Source: JAAUTS01 sp034440395 (lineage in GTDB: Bacteria; Verrucomicrobiota; Verrucomicrobiia; Methylacidiphilales; JAAUTS01). From it: a stretch of 26,862 nt of DNA. The notes under the pieces were generated by a model that saw nothing but the letters and a program-made list of their open reading frames with translations, searched no databases and was not told the origin of the DNA. Made by a program: the position numbers and the translations under genes. Positions 15,025-22,361 of this stretch are shown piece by piece; position 1 is the first letter of the stretch, and every line of letters begins with the position of its first letter. The stretch is taken from NCBI GenBank assembly GCA_034440395.1, contig JAWXBW010000030.1:1-26862 (forward strand), read 5' to 3'.

Positions 15025-15729
15025 TCCCTGCTCGTGCCGGATGTCTTGGGCGGTGTAAAGGTAATGAATATCTTCAGCAATACTCTTGCAATAATCCCCA
15101 GATCTTTCTAAAGCACGGGCAATGAAAAGCTTGTGAACGTAAGATGGAATGTTAAGGCTGTCATCATACATGACTTGATGTAAATTTGCCTCTATTTCCC
15201 GGTTCAATTGATCGACCTCTTTGTCTCTTTGCACGATAAGCTTGGCCGCATCGGGATCAACATTAACAAAGGCGTTGATAGAATCTCTCATCATGGACAA
15301 AACGAGACCGCCCATCTTAGCAAAATCCACTTCATGCCTAGATTCAGGTAGCTTGTTTAACAGTTTTACCCGACGACTAATCGCCACGGCTTGATCCGCT
15401 ATGCCTTCAAGGCTTTCTGAAATTTTTGAAACACTAAAGGCTATCCGGCACTCAACCGCAACGGGGCCATGAGTGGAAACATAAGTCACAACGGACTCAT
15501 CAATGTCTAGCTCCAACTTATCTATAACAGAATCTTCTGCTTCTACTAAATCCGCCTTGCCGTCATCTCGATCAATGAGCGAGCTCATGGCGAGTCCTAA
15601 GTTACGATCCGTTAACCCTGCCATCATCAACAGAGTTTCCTTCATCGTTAATAATTTTCCCGTAAAGAGACCCTTAAGATGTTCGCTGCGTTCTGATTCC
15701 ATATCATCAATTCCTTTGCGCAACAACAT
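15007..15729 (-). CDS. phoU: phosphate signalling protein PhoU
   Basis: A 240-residue all-helical protein with two tandem PhoU repeats. Conserved helix patterns include SESLEGIADQAVAISRRVKLL in the first repeat (about 112-132) and YVHKLFIARALERSGDYCKSIAEDIHYLYTA toward the end, in which the E-R-x-x-D motif is the metal-binding signature. PhoU couples the Pst transporter to the PhoR kinase and keeps the Pho regulon off when phosphate is plentiful. As last gene after pstB (80-bp gap) it is in its normal place. A second start at 15702 also has a suitable AAGGA upstream; 15729 is kept because GAGGG precedes it. No phoB or phoR lies in the window. Confidence 0.93.
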   Translation of the reverse strand: MLLRKGIDDMESERSEHLKGLFTGKLLTMKETLLMMAGLTDRNLGLAMSSLIDRDDGKADLVEAEDSVIDKLELDIDESVVTYVSTHGPVAVECRIAFSVSKISESLEGIADQAVAISRRVKLLNKLPESRHEVDFAKMGGLVLSMMRDSINAFVNVDPDAAKLIVQRDKEVDQLNREIEANLHQVMYDDSLNIPSYVHKLFIARALERSGDYCKSIAEDIHYLYTAQDIRHEQGFKSKI

Positions 15730-15809
15730 AGTGACTGTCCCTCATTTGCCAATTACTAAATGCGCAGGGTGATTGATATCAAATTTGTGCTTTCGACGAT
15801 CCGCCCTGA

Positions 15810-16673
15810 TCAACCAAATCGGCCAGTAATATAATCTTCGGTCTGCTGCTTAGCTGGGTTGGTGAAGATTTTTTCCGTGCGATCAAACTCAATCAACTTA
15901 CCAAGATAAAAGAAAGCAGTGAAATCTGAGCAACGCCCCGCTTGCTGCATGTTGTGGGTGACAATGACGATCGTATATTTCTTTTTTAGCTCATCAATCA
16001 GTTCTTCCACTTTCATGGTGGCAATAGGATCTAAAGCTGAACAAGGCTCATCCATGAGAATGATCTCAGGTTCAACGGCAATGGCGCGGGCGATACATAG
16101 ACGTTGCATTTGCCCGCCAGAAAGGCTAGTCGCATGGTCGTCAAGACGATCTTTGGCCTCATCCCAGAGAGCGGCACCACGAAGACTTTTTTCCACCACT
16201 TCATCCAGAACTTTTTTATCGTTAATGCCTTGCAGCCGCAAGCCGTAGACGATGTTTTCGTAAATGGACTTAGGAAAGGGGTTGGACTTTTGGAAGACCA
16301 TACCGACACGTTTCCGTAGCTCAATAGCATCAACTTCTTTAGAGTAAATATCTACGCCGTGGATTTTAATCTTACCTTTATTGACTACGGTTCCGTCAAT
16401 CAAATCGTTCATACGATTAAAACAACGCAGCAAAGTTGACTTACCGCAACCGGATGGTCCAATAAAGGAGGTGACTAAACCCTTAGGGATTTTTAGGCTG
16501 ATATCGTGTAAAGCCTTAGAACTGCCGTAGGAAAAATCTAGGGTTTCGACCTCGATAGCTGTCGCTGCCGCCGTCTCAGCAGAGTTTTCGGCCGGATCGA
16601 AGGGGTAACGATCTTCGGTCGTCTGCTTCTTTTCGTTTGGCTTTTCTTTTGATTCGCTCATGACTGTTTTCAT
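15810..16673 (-). CDS. pstB: phosphate ABC transporter ATP-binding protein PstB
   Basis: A 287-residue ATPase, slightly longer than the usual 250-260 because of a charged N-terminal extension (about 1-40). Walker A is GPSGCGKST (72-80), followed by LRCFNRMNDLI, a PstB-specific segment. The Q-loop is at Gln128, the ABC signature is LSGGQMQRLCIARA (184-197), and Walker B is ILMDEPCSALDP (205-216). It powers phosphate import through PstC/PstA at the cytoplasmic face. A second in-frame ATG at 16661 is possible, but TAGGGAG lies at a proper distance before 16673. It is 61 bp after pstA. Confidence 0.97.
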   Translation of the reverse strand: MKTVMSESKEKPNEKKQTTEDRYPFDPAENSAETAAATAIEVETLDFSYGSSKALHDISLKIPKGLVTSFIGPSGCGKSTLLRCFNRMNDLIDGTVVNKGKIKIHGVDIYSKEVDAIELRKRVGMVFQKSNPFPKSIYENIVYGLRLQGINDKKVLDEVVEKSLRGAALWDEAKDRLDDHATSLSGGQMQRLCIARAIAVEPEIILMDEPCSALDPIATMKVEELIDELKKKYTIVIVTHNMQQAGRCSDFTAFFYLGKLIEFDRTEKIFTNPAKQQTEDYITGRFG

Positions 16674-16734
16674 GGGTTATGACTCCCTAATGTTATCGTA
16701 TTATTGGTTTTTGGAAAGGTTGATTGTGAAGGTT

Positions 16735-18012
16735 TTACCACTTATATTTTTTACGAACGTGGGAACGTGTCAGAATGGAAGTTAGCGCAATGGCTAAAAC
16801 AATGACCATAAACACAAAGGCCGTGCCATACTGCACCTTACCAGTGTATTCATTTTGCGGAACGCGAGCACTGACCACGAAGATGTGGTAAGGCAAAGCC
16901 ATCACGCCATTAAAGAAGAAATCCGTTAATTGTTTTACCTGCCAAGGAAGTTCGTCTCGCACGACAAACGCAGCTGTAAACATGATGGCCGCTGTCTCTC
17001 CCGCAATACGAGCAATGCCCATAATGGAGGAAGTCAAGATGCCTGGTAAGGCGTAAGGTAAGACGTTTTTATAAATGGTCTGCCACTTGGTCGCTCCAAG
17101 GGCGAGCGAGCCTTCACGAAACCCCTGAGGGACAGCACGGAGAGATTCCTCACTGCCTGTAATGACGATGGGCAGCACCATGAAGGCCAGCGTAAACCAA
17201 CCCGCCATGAGTGAAACATTCCATCCAAATAAGAGCACAAACATAGCGTAACCCCACATACCGAAAACGATGGAAGGAACACCCGCAAGGTTCATGATGG
17301 AAAGACGAATAAAATTAATGATCGGACCCGAGCGACTATATTCACTCAAATACGTGGCACAAAGGATTCCTAGGGTTAGTGCAATGATCATGGCACCGAC
17401 GACGAGAAGCACCGTCCCTACGATGGCAGGGTAAATACCGCCCGCGGCATAGACTTGGGTCTTGTGCTCTAGCGGAACTACTTCGAGATTATTTGCCGCA
17501 ATGGAACGGAAGATGGTATTACCCACTTTTAATTCTGTATCTTTCGCAAAACTGAAAATTTGCATGGTCGATTTATCTGGGAGAACCTTCCACCCTTGAA
17601 ACGCAGGATCAGCTAAAGTGCTCTCTTTATTTGAGGCTAAAACTTTATGCGTCACACCTTCCGGGGATTGGAAGACGACCAAATCAACTGTTCCCTTTTC
17701 TTGAAAGACCGCTTCAGGATTCTCTTTTTTGAAACGCTCATAAAATGGTGTTTCCAGCTTAATATCTTGATTTGCTGGCATTTTAAAAATATCTAGGGTC
17801 TCGGGCCATTCGGTCAAAAAAGGAACATTCACAAAAGGAGGGGTCAGCTTAAAAATCACCGCTCCACCTTTAATTCCTATGTCTAGGAATATGTAGCCAG
17901 CCGCTGCTACGATGAGGTAGGTAGCTAGGCGGAATAACCAGAAGCCAGCGGCCTCGATTCGACTGGCTTTTGACGGACGTTTTAAGAAAGGATTTTGTTT
18001 AGTGTCTTGCAT
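16735..18012 (-). CDS. pstA: phosphate ABC transporter permease PstA, enlarged
   Basis: The permease core (about 195-425) is standard PstA, with the coupling motif EGSLALGATKWQTIYKNVLP and six-helix pattern. Between the first membrane helix (about 25-45) and the core lies an extra soluble segment of about 130 residues (roughly 60-190), predicted to be periplasmic. PstA is normally about 280-300 residues; this one has 425. The frame stays open to a TTG at 18057, overlapping pstC by 32 bp. ATG 18012 is preferred: it lies 13 bases past the pstC stop and begins with a short charged N-terminus before the first helix. Neither start has a strong Shine-Dalgarno site. Confidence 0.9.
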   Translation of the reverse strand: MQDTKQNPFLKRPSKASRIEAAGFWLFRLATYLIVAAAGYIFLDIGIKGGAVIFKLTPPFVNVPFLTEWPETLDIFKMPANQDIKLETPFYERFKKENPEAVFQEKGTVDLVVFQSPEGVTHKVLASNKESTLADPAFQGWKVLPDKSTMQIFSFAKDTELKVGNTIFRSIAANNLEVVPLEHKTQVYAAGGIYPAIVGTVLLVVGAMIIALTLGILCATYLSEYSRSGPIINFIRLSIMNLAGVPSIVFGMWGYAMFVLLFGWNVSLMAGWFTLAFMVLPIVITGSEESLRAVPQGFREGSLALGATKWQTIYKNVLPYALPGILTSSIMGIARIAGETAAIMFTAAFVVRDELPWQVKQLTDFFFNGVMALPYHIFVVSARVPQNEYTGKVQYGTAFVFMVIVLAIALTSILTRSHVRKKYKW

Positions 18013-18025
18013 AACTATAGGTAAG

Positions 18026-19645
18026 TTAACCAACTGAGATTTTATATTTACGGACAAATATCTGGGCTAGATAGTTGATCAAAAGTGAAATGAGGAATAA
18101 GACTATGGCTAGAACGAAGAGGGCTCGGTATTGTAAGCTGTCCTTAACCACCTCAGGAATTTCCTGAGCAACTAAACCTGTCATGGTGTGAACGGGCTGG
18201 AAGATGAAGTTTAAGCCTGCGGTGAAATCTGGGATTTGTATGCGGTTCCCCGCTACCAAAAGAACTACCATGGTCTCCCCAATCACTCGACCAAAACCAA
18301 GCAAGATCGCTGAAATGATTCCCGACAAACTAGCAGGAACGATAATGCGAACAATCGTTTGCATACGATTCGCCCCCAAAGCATAAGAAGCTTCCTTGTA
18401 AGCTTTGGGCACGTTATTTAAGGCGTCCTCGGAGAAGGTGAAAATGGAAGGAACCGCCATCAGGGCTAAGAGAATCCCGCAGGTTATGATGTTGAGTCTT
18501 TCTGGAATGGGAAATCCCGGCACCCACGCCAGCCAAGATACTCCCGTCAACAGACGAATGGCCTCACCCAATACGGCAATACCAAAAAATCCCAACACAA
18601 CCGAAGGAATAACGGCGATAAACTCAATAAAGGGTTTAATCAGTTGTTGCTCTTTTAGGGTGGCAACTTGGTTCACATAAACGGCGGCGCCGACCCCGAG
18701 GGGAACAGCAATAACAAGTGCCACCACACTGACCGTGAGTGAACCAACAAAGAGGGGGAGAAAGCCATACCAATCCTGCCAAAAACTTTGGGTAACCCAT
18801 TTGCTACCAAAAATAAACTTTGTCACAGATTCATACCAAGGCACCGGAACATCATATCTCCACGCCACCATATTCTGATGCACTTGAGGAAAACCACTTA
18901 TAAGTTTGGTCACGCCATTACTGAAAGTTTGCAGTTCGCTTGCATATTCAGGATCCGCTTGCTTTATCTTAGTTTCTATTAGTTCAGACATCTGTAATGC
19001 CATGGCGTTGCTGACCTCTGAATGGCGTGCTTCAAAGGTGGATCGCAGATTGATCGCTTCTTTTCCTAAATCAATTTCTTCAATTTCCAAAAGGTCAGCC
19101 TCTTCTTTCATCCCCGCATCTAAAAGTTGCTTACGCGATTGCTTATTTTCTTGAGAAATGGTGTAACGATCCTTAATGCCTGCCGCCATTGTTGTCATGT
19201 CATTAAGCAACGTTTGGCCTTCCACTCCAGCGGCATCAAAATCGAAACGCAATTGCTCAAGGCTAGCTAATTTAGCCTTTACCGCCTCTTCTCCTAGCCC
19301 GCGCGCTCTAAGCTTAGCAGCTTGGGTCAACTCCATCTCATTAAGGTAACGCGACAATGAGGCCTGCGCCGTCATTTGTTGCCGAACAAAATCCACATAT
19401 TCTAAACCAGCGGTGCGATAAAGTTTTAAGCTTTCGTGATGCTGGGGGAAGAATCCGTAGCCTTCACGAAAAAGGGAAACCGTAATCAAAAGCAAAACAA
19501 TGATTGCTGTCCACGCTGAACCCGAGAAAAAGTATTTAATAAGGTCGTCTGAGCTTAAACCAAGAATTTTAACCTTATTCTTGGCTAGCAAAGACTCAGT
19601 CATGGGGCGCTGGTCGAGACGTTTAATTTCAAGTGTTTCGGGCAT
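18026..19645 (-). CDS. pstC: phosphate ABC transporter permease PstC, enlarged
   Basis: A 539-residue permease; typical PstC is about 300-320. A first membrane helix lies at about 41-60. Then comes a 230-residue insertion (61-293), rich in Glu, Lys, Gln and Leu, with long helical stretches likely to form coiled coils, and with a Trp-rich end (WYESV..W..FWQDWYGF). The permease core (294-535) has LYVGSLTVSVVALVIAVPLG-like entry and the coupling helix EASYALGANRMQTIVRIIVP. The topology places the insertion in the periplasm, where it could contact PstS or PstA. It is the third gene of the operon, 187 bp behind pstS. Long PstC/PstA pairs are known in some proteobacteria; this coiled-coil version is not one I recognise. 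Confidence 0.92.
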   Translation of the reverse strand: MPETLEIKRLDQRPMTESLLAKNKVKILGLSSDDLIKYFFSGSAWTAIIVLLLITVSLFREGYGFFPQHHESLKLYRTAGLEYVDFVRQQMTAQASLSRYLNEMELTQAAKLRARGLGEEAVKAKLASLEQLRFDFDAAGVEGQTLLNDMTTMAAGIKDRYTISQENKQSRKQLLDAGMKEEADLLEIEEIDLGKEAINLRSTFEARHSEVSNAMALQMSELIETKIKQADPEYASELQTFSNGVTKLISGFPQVHQNMVAWRYDVPVPWYESVTKFIFGSKWVTQSFWQDWYGFLPLFVGSLTVSVVALVIAVPLGVGAAVYVNQVATLKEQQLIKPFIEFIAVIPSVVLGFFGIAVLGEAIRLLTGVSWLAWVPGFPIPERLNIITCGILLALMAVPSIFTFSEDALNNVPKAYKEASYALGANRMQTIVRIIVPASLSGIISAILLGFGRVIGETMVVLLVAGNRIQIPDFTAGLNFIFQPVHTMTGLVAQEIPEVVKDSLQYRALFVLAIVLFLISLLINYLAQIFVRKYKISVG

Positions 19646-19694
19646 AAAGAAATTTATTTTAGATTTTTTGTTATGAGGCCTTGAGTAGGCGAAC

Positions 19695-19777
19695 TTAACC
19701 TACTAACTCAGATTAAACACTAAAGTCCAACTACGAACTTTTGCTACAAAGTAATTTTATCTGAGTTGGGAGGTTAA
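19695..19777 (-). repeat. long imperfect inverted repeat in the pstS-pstC spacer
   Basis: The 19-base arms 19695-19713 and 19759-19777 are complementary at 17 positions, around a 45-base centre that contains a small nested hairpin (ACTTT at 19737-19741 with AAAGT at 19748-19752). In the operon transcript this would be a branched structure between pstS and pstC, directly after the perfect hairpin at 19780-19810. Confidence 0.6.
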
Positions 19778-19779
19778 CA

Positions 19780-19810
19780 TAAGCTCGTTGAAGATCGTTC
19801 AACGAGCTTA
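19780..19810 (-). terminator. 13-bp perfect hairpin after pstS, no T-run
   Basis: TAAGCTCGTTGAA (19780-19792) and TTCAACGAGCTTA (19798-19810) pair perfectly around a 5-base loop. The hairpin begins about 22 bases after the pstS stop codon in the operon transcript. On the minus strand TGTTAACC follows rather than a T-run, so it is more likely an mRNA-protecting or partly attenuating element than a full terminator. Confidence 0.6.
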
Positions 19811-19832
19811 CCTTAGTTATTAGTTCTAAAGA

Positions 19833-20642
19833 CTATTTAGCAGGAACAAATCCGACTTGGTCGACGATGTTATGTCCAGCAGGGCTGAAAATAAAGTCGA
19901 TGAATTCTTTTGCTTTTCCTGTTGGTGCACCATTGGTGTAGAAGAAGTTAGGGCGAGCGTAAGGATACGACTTGGCTTGCACTTCTTTTTTATTAGGTAG
20001 ATGACCATCCACAGGTAGGACTTTGATACCAGGAGCTTTCAAATAAGCCATACCGACATAACCGATACCGTTAGGGTTTTTACCCACTTCCGCAGCGATC
20101 TGTTCGTTTCCAGCCATTTTCTGAGAGGCTTTGGCATAATCCCGCTTATTCATGGCCAAGTCTTTAAAGTCTTGGTAGGTGCCAGAGGCCGTGTTACGAG
20201 TGTAAGCCGAAATCTTACCAGCCTTGCCGCCAAGTTGGCTCCAGTCCGTCACGTCACCCGTAAAGATTTTTTGGACATCCGCCTTAGTCATCGCATTCAT
20301 ACCATTAGCTTTATTGACAATAATACCCATACCGTCAAAAGAGACGATCGTAGGAACCATTTTCACACCTTTGGTAGCTGCTGTGGCCATTTCCGTGCCA
20401 CGGGCGCGCCGGGAAGACATGCCGATGTCAGCCGTGCCGTCCGTAATCGCAGCTAGGCCTGTAGTAGAACCTTCGGCAGCGATCTCGAAAGTCGTGCCAG
20501 GGTTTTTAGCCTTAAAAGCTTCGGCTAACTGAGGAACCATTTTAGCCCCTAGTGTATCCGAACCTTTAATAACTAGTTTTTCAGCCTGAGCGGAAGCCAA
20601 AGTCAAAGCAATGGCGAAGAGAGATAGAATTGTTTTTTTCAT
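19833..20642 (-). CDS. pstS: periplasmic phosphate-binding protein PstS
   Basis: A 269-residue protein, of the shorter PstS type. The first 20 residues are a signal peptide ending in Ala-x-Ala before Glu-Lys. Phosphate-contact motifs are GSDTLGAKM near the mature N-terminus, SSRRARGTE in the middle and RNTASGTYQDF later, all typical for PstS. It captures phosphate in the periplasm and delivers it to PstC/PstA. The frame is open further upstream to 20702, but that part lacks signal-peptide character, whereas ATG 20642 begins the KKTILSLFAIALT signal; 20642 is chosen. The gene is flanked by hairpins on both sides and lies 69 bp behind the porin. Confidence 0.96.
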   Translation of the reverse strand: MKKTILSLFAIALTLASAQAEKLVIKGSDTLGAKMVPQLAEAFKAKNPGTTFEIAAEGSTTGLAAITDGTADIGMSSRRARGTEMATAATKGVKMVPTIVSFDGMGIIVNKANGMNAMTKADVQKIFTGDVTDWSQLGGKAGKISAYTRNTASGTYQDFKDLAMNKRDYAKASQKMAGNEQIAAEVGKNPNGIGYVGMAYLKAPGIKVLPVDGHLPNKKEVQAKSYPYARPNFFYTNGAPTGKAKEFIDFIFSPAGHNIVDQVGFVPAK

Positions 20643-20669
20643 AATAAATTTTTTTGGTTTTCTTGATTC

Positions 20670-20697
20670 CGCCGCCCCAGCATGAGCTAGGGCAGCG
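20670..20697 (-). promoter_or_regulatory. GC-rich hairpin in the porin-pstS gap
   Basis: In the operon transcript CGCTGCCC pairs with GGGCGGCG (8 bp, one U-G pair) around a 12-base loop; plus-strand arms are 20670-20677 and 20690-20697. It lies 28 bases before the pstS ATG and has no T-run after it. It could mark a processing point or a 5' stabiliser for pstS mRNA. Confidence 0.5.
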
Positions 20698-20711
20698 TTC
20701 ACAAAGTTAGA

Positions 20712-22037
20712 TTAGAATCTCCAGCTTAGATCAACTTGTAGAACACGAGCCGTGCCGCCACCTGCGCCGCGACCGATACCACCTCTTGTTGTTAAGTTTT
20801 CATTGATATTTGTTGCATCAAAGTAACTGACTGTTCCCGTAATGTTATCAGTAAAGGCATACGACGCTGTCCCAATTATGCCCTGTGCGTTCGTCAACCC
20901 AGCATTAAAGTCTGAGTCGAGAAGTTGTGGGTTGGCTGAGCCAGATTCGATATAACGGTACTCTGCACCAATGCTCCAACCGCCCTTGTTCCTAGCACTA
21001 CCATAGGTGAAACCAAGGTTAGCCAGAATAGCGTTATTATCTTGTTGTTCACCAGCAAACAGAATGTCTGTGCGCTGTTCACCCTCTAGGTTCATTCCGA
21101 TAGTTCCATAGAGTTTCAAAGGACGTGTCCACACATTGAAGTAAACTTCCGCAGGTGCTGCGAAAATCAAGAGGTTGTCAAGGTTGTCGCCGTTTTGAGC
21201 AACGCCTTCTGTTTGCGCCATCAACATAGGAGCGAAAATGACACCTGACTTACTTGCCCATTCGTATTTCGTTTCGATTTGAGCTACAAATAGAGCCTCT
21301 GTTTCAGCACTTGTGCGAGTGTCATTTGCTGCCGTCAAATATTGACCGCCGCGTAACGTGATATCAAGATTATCAATGCCCACATTTGTCCATCCGATTT
21401 GCTCCGAAGCACCCTCAGGATTGGCGTCGGTGTCCCAAAGGAAACCATTGACTCCGTTCACATAAAAGGGATGCGCATGCTTGCCTAAACGTAGGTCGAA
21501 AGAGTCAGCAAAACTGAAACCGAATAGAGCCGGGTCGTTTGAGCTATATTGTAAAAAAACCAAGCCAAAACGAGCTTCGTCGCCTGTTTTATCAAAGTAG
21601 CCACCCAAGTCAGAGTTCGTGGATGTCGCACCTGCGGCAGTTTCTAAACGAACTCCTGCTCTCCAGTTTTCGGCAAAGGTGTAATCAGCGCCTAAACGAA
21701 CACGGTAACGATAGCGACTACGGCTAGCATCAGGGTTTGTCACTACAGCAGGTGCTGTGACTTGTGCTGGTTCATTATCATATTGATAACGCATACGTGC
21801 GTCCCCATAGATTCTGACACCACGAACCGCGCTGGATCCCCAGCTGATCATGCCGCCAGGAGTGCTGCTGAGGTCTGTTAACATATCTGCACGGATTTCT
21901 TCACCTTCCTGAGAACTCAGGACACCTTTTTTCACGAGAGCGTCGATCAAAGGACCGCCGTCTCCTTGAGCCATGACGGATCCTGTGCTGACAACAGCAC
22001 AAACAACCGCCAAGCTCCATTTAAACATTTTATTCAT
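20712..22037 (-). CDS. outer-membrane porin of the phosphate operon
   Basis: A 441-residue beta-barrel protein. Residues 1-23 are a signal peptide (cleavage after Val-Met-Ala). A short helical segment follows, LIDALVKKGVLSSQEGEEI (about 30-48), then strands of alternating Tyr/Arg/Asp-rich residues (RIYGDARMRYQYD, SRYRYRVRLGADY) that match the putative-porin family. The chain ends DLSWRF, with the C-terminal Phe recognised by the BAM machinery. As first gene before pstS it is likely the route for phosphate through the outer membrane, perhaps like OprO/OprP; anion selectivity is inferred from position only. The start is supported by AGGAGA, 7 bases ahead of the ATG. Confidence 0.85.
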   Translation of the reverse strand: MNKMFKWSLAVVCAVVSTGSVMAQGDGGPLIDALVKKGVLSSQEGEEIRADMLTDLSSTPGGMISWGSSAVRGVRIYGDARMRYQYDNEPAQVTAPAVVTNPDASRSRYRYRVRLGADYTFAENWRAGVRLETAAGATSTNSDLGGYFDKTGDEARFGLVFLQYSSNDPALFGFSFADSFDLRLGKHAHPFYVNGVNGFLWDTDANPEGASEQIGWTNVGIDNLDITLRGGQYLTAANDTRTSAETEALFVAQIETKYEWASKSGVIFAPMLMAQTEGVAQNGDNLDNLLIFAAPAEVYFNVWTRPLKLYGTIGMNLEGEQRTDILFAGEQQDNNAILANLGFTYGSARNKGGWSIGAEYRYIESGSANPQLLDSDFNAGLTNAQGIIGTASYAFTDNITGTVSYFDATNINENLTTRGGIGRGAGGGTARVLQVDLSWRF

Positions 22038-22361
22038 TGTATTCTCCTATTATTTTTTGTTTTCACCACCTAACAACCCTCACCATCATGAGAGCTGCTT
22101 CCTGTTGGATACGTAAAAAACTGCCTTTCAATTATGTCAATCGTATGACGAAAAAGACACATTGTGGTGTCGGAGTGAGTTTTTTTCTTGTGTCGTTAGT
22201 TTTCTACGTTTCTGTAAATTATTGATTGTAAATAATTTATGAATTAGAAGTACATTCGTTTCAAAGCTGTAACAGAAATGAACCTTAGATTTTTAGACTA
22301 AAATAGTCCTTTTTACTCCACTGCACTCTGTTATGGCCAAGAGCCCCTCTTTCAGACACTA
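22038..22361. promoter_or_regulatory. divergent promoter region, porin/pst operon versus membrane protein
   Basis: This 324-bp stretch has no convincing gene. It contains the porin Shine-Dalgarno site near 22045, a Pho-box-like element (22134-22151), an A/T-rich block (about 22201-22260) with the repeat TGTAAAT twice, 14 bp apart, and a small stem GACTA-AAA-TAGTC (22296-22308) followed by CTTTTT on the plus strand. The plus-strand gene's own promoter is not obvious. A 62-codon open frame at 22037-22225 has no gene-like character. Confidence 0.6.
22134..22151 (-). promoter_or_regulatory. Pho-box-like direct repeat upstream of the porin-pst operon
   Basis: The minus strand reads TCGTCAT-ACGA-TTGACAT, two 7-mers with an 11-bp period, the layout of PhoB sites (consensus CTGTCAT repeated every 11 bp). 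Each repeat matches 5 of 7 positions. It lies about 97-114 bp ahead of the porin start, and the second repeat doubles as a TTGACA -35 box. No good -10 box is seen at standard spacing. Confidence 0.5.

Noticed and set aside
18013..18057. Upstream TTG start for pstA overlapping pstC
   Set aside because: The TTG would overlap pstC by 32 bp; the ATG at 18012, just past the pstC stop, is the simpler start. It is not excluded experimentally.
20643..20702. Longer N-terminus for PstS
   Set aside because: The added 20 residues precede a textbook signal peptide and would hide it; the porin-pstS gap and its hairpin also fall there.
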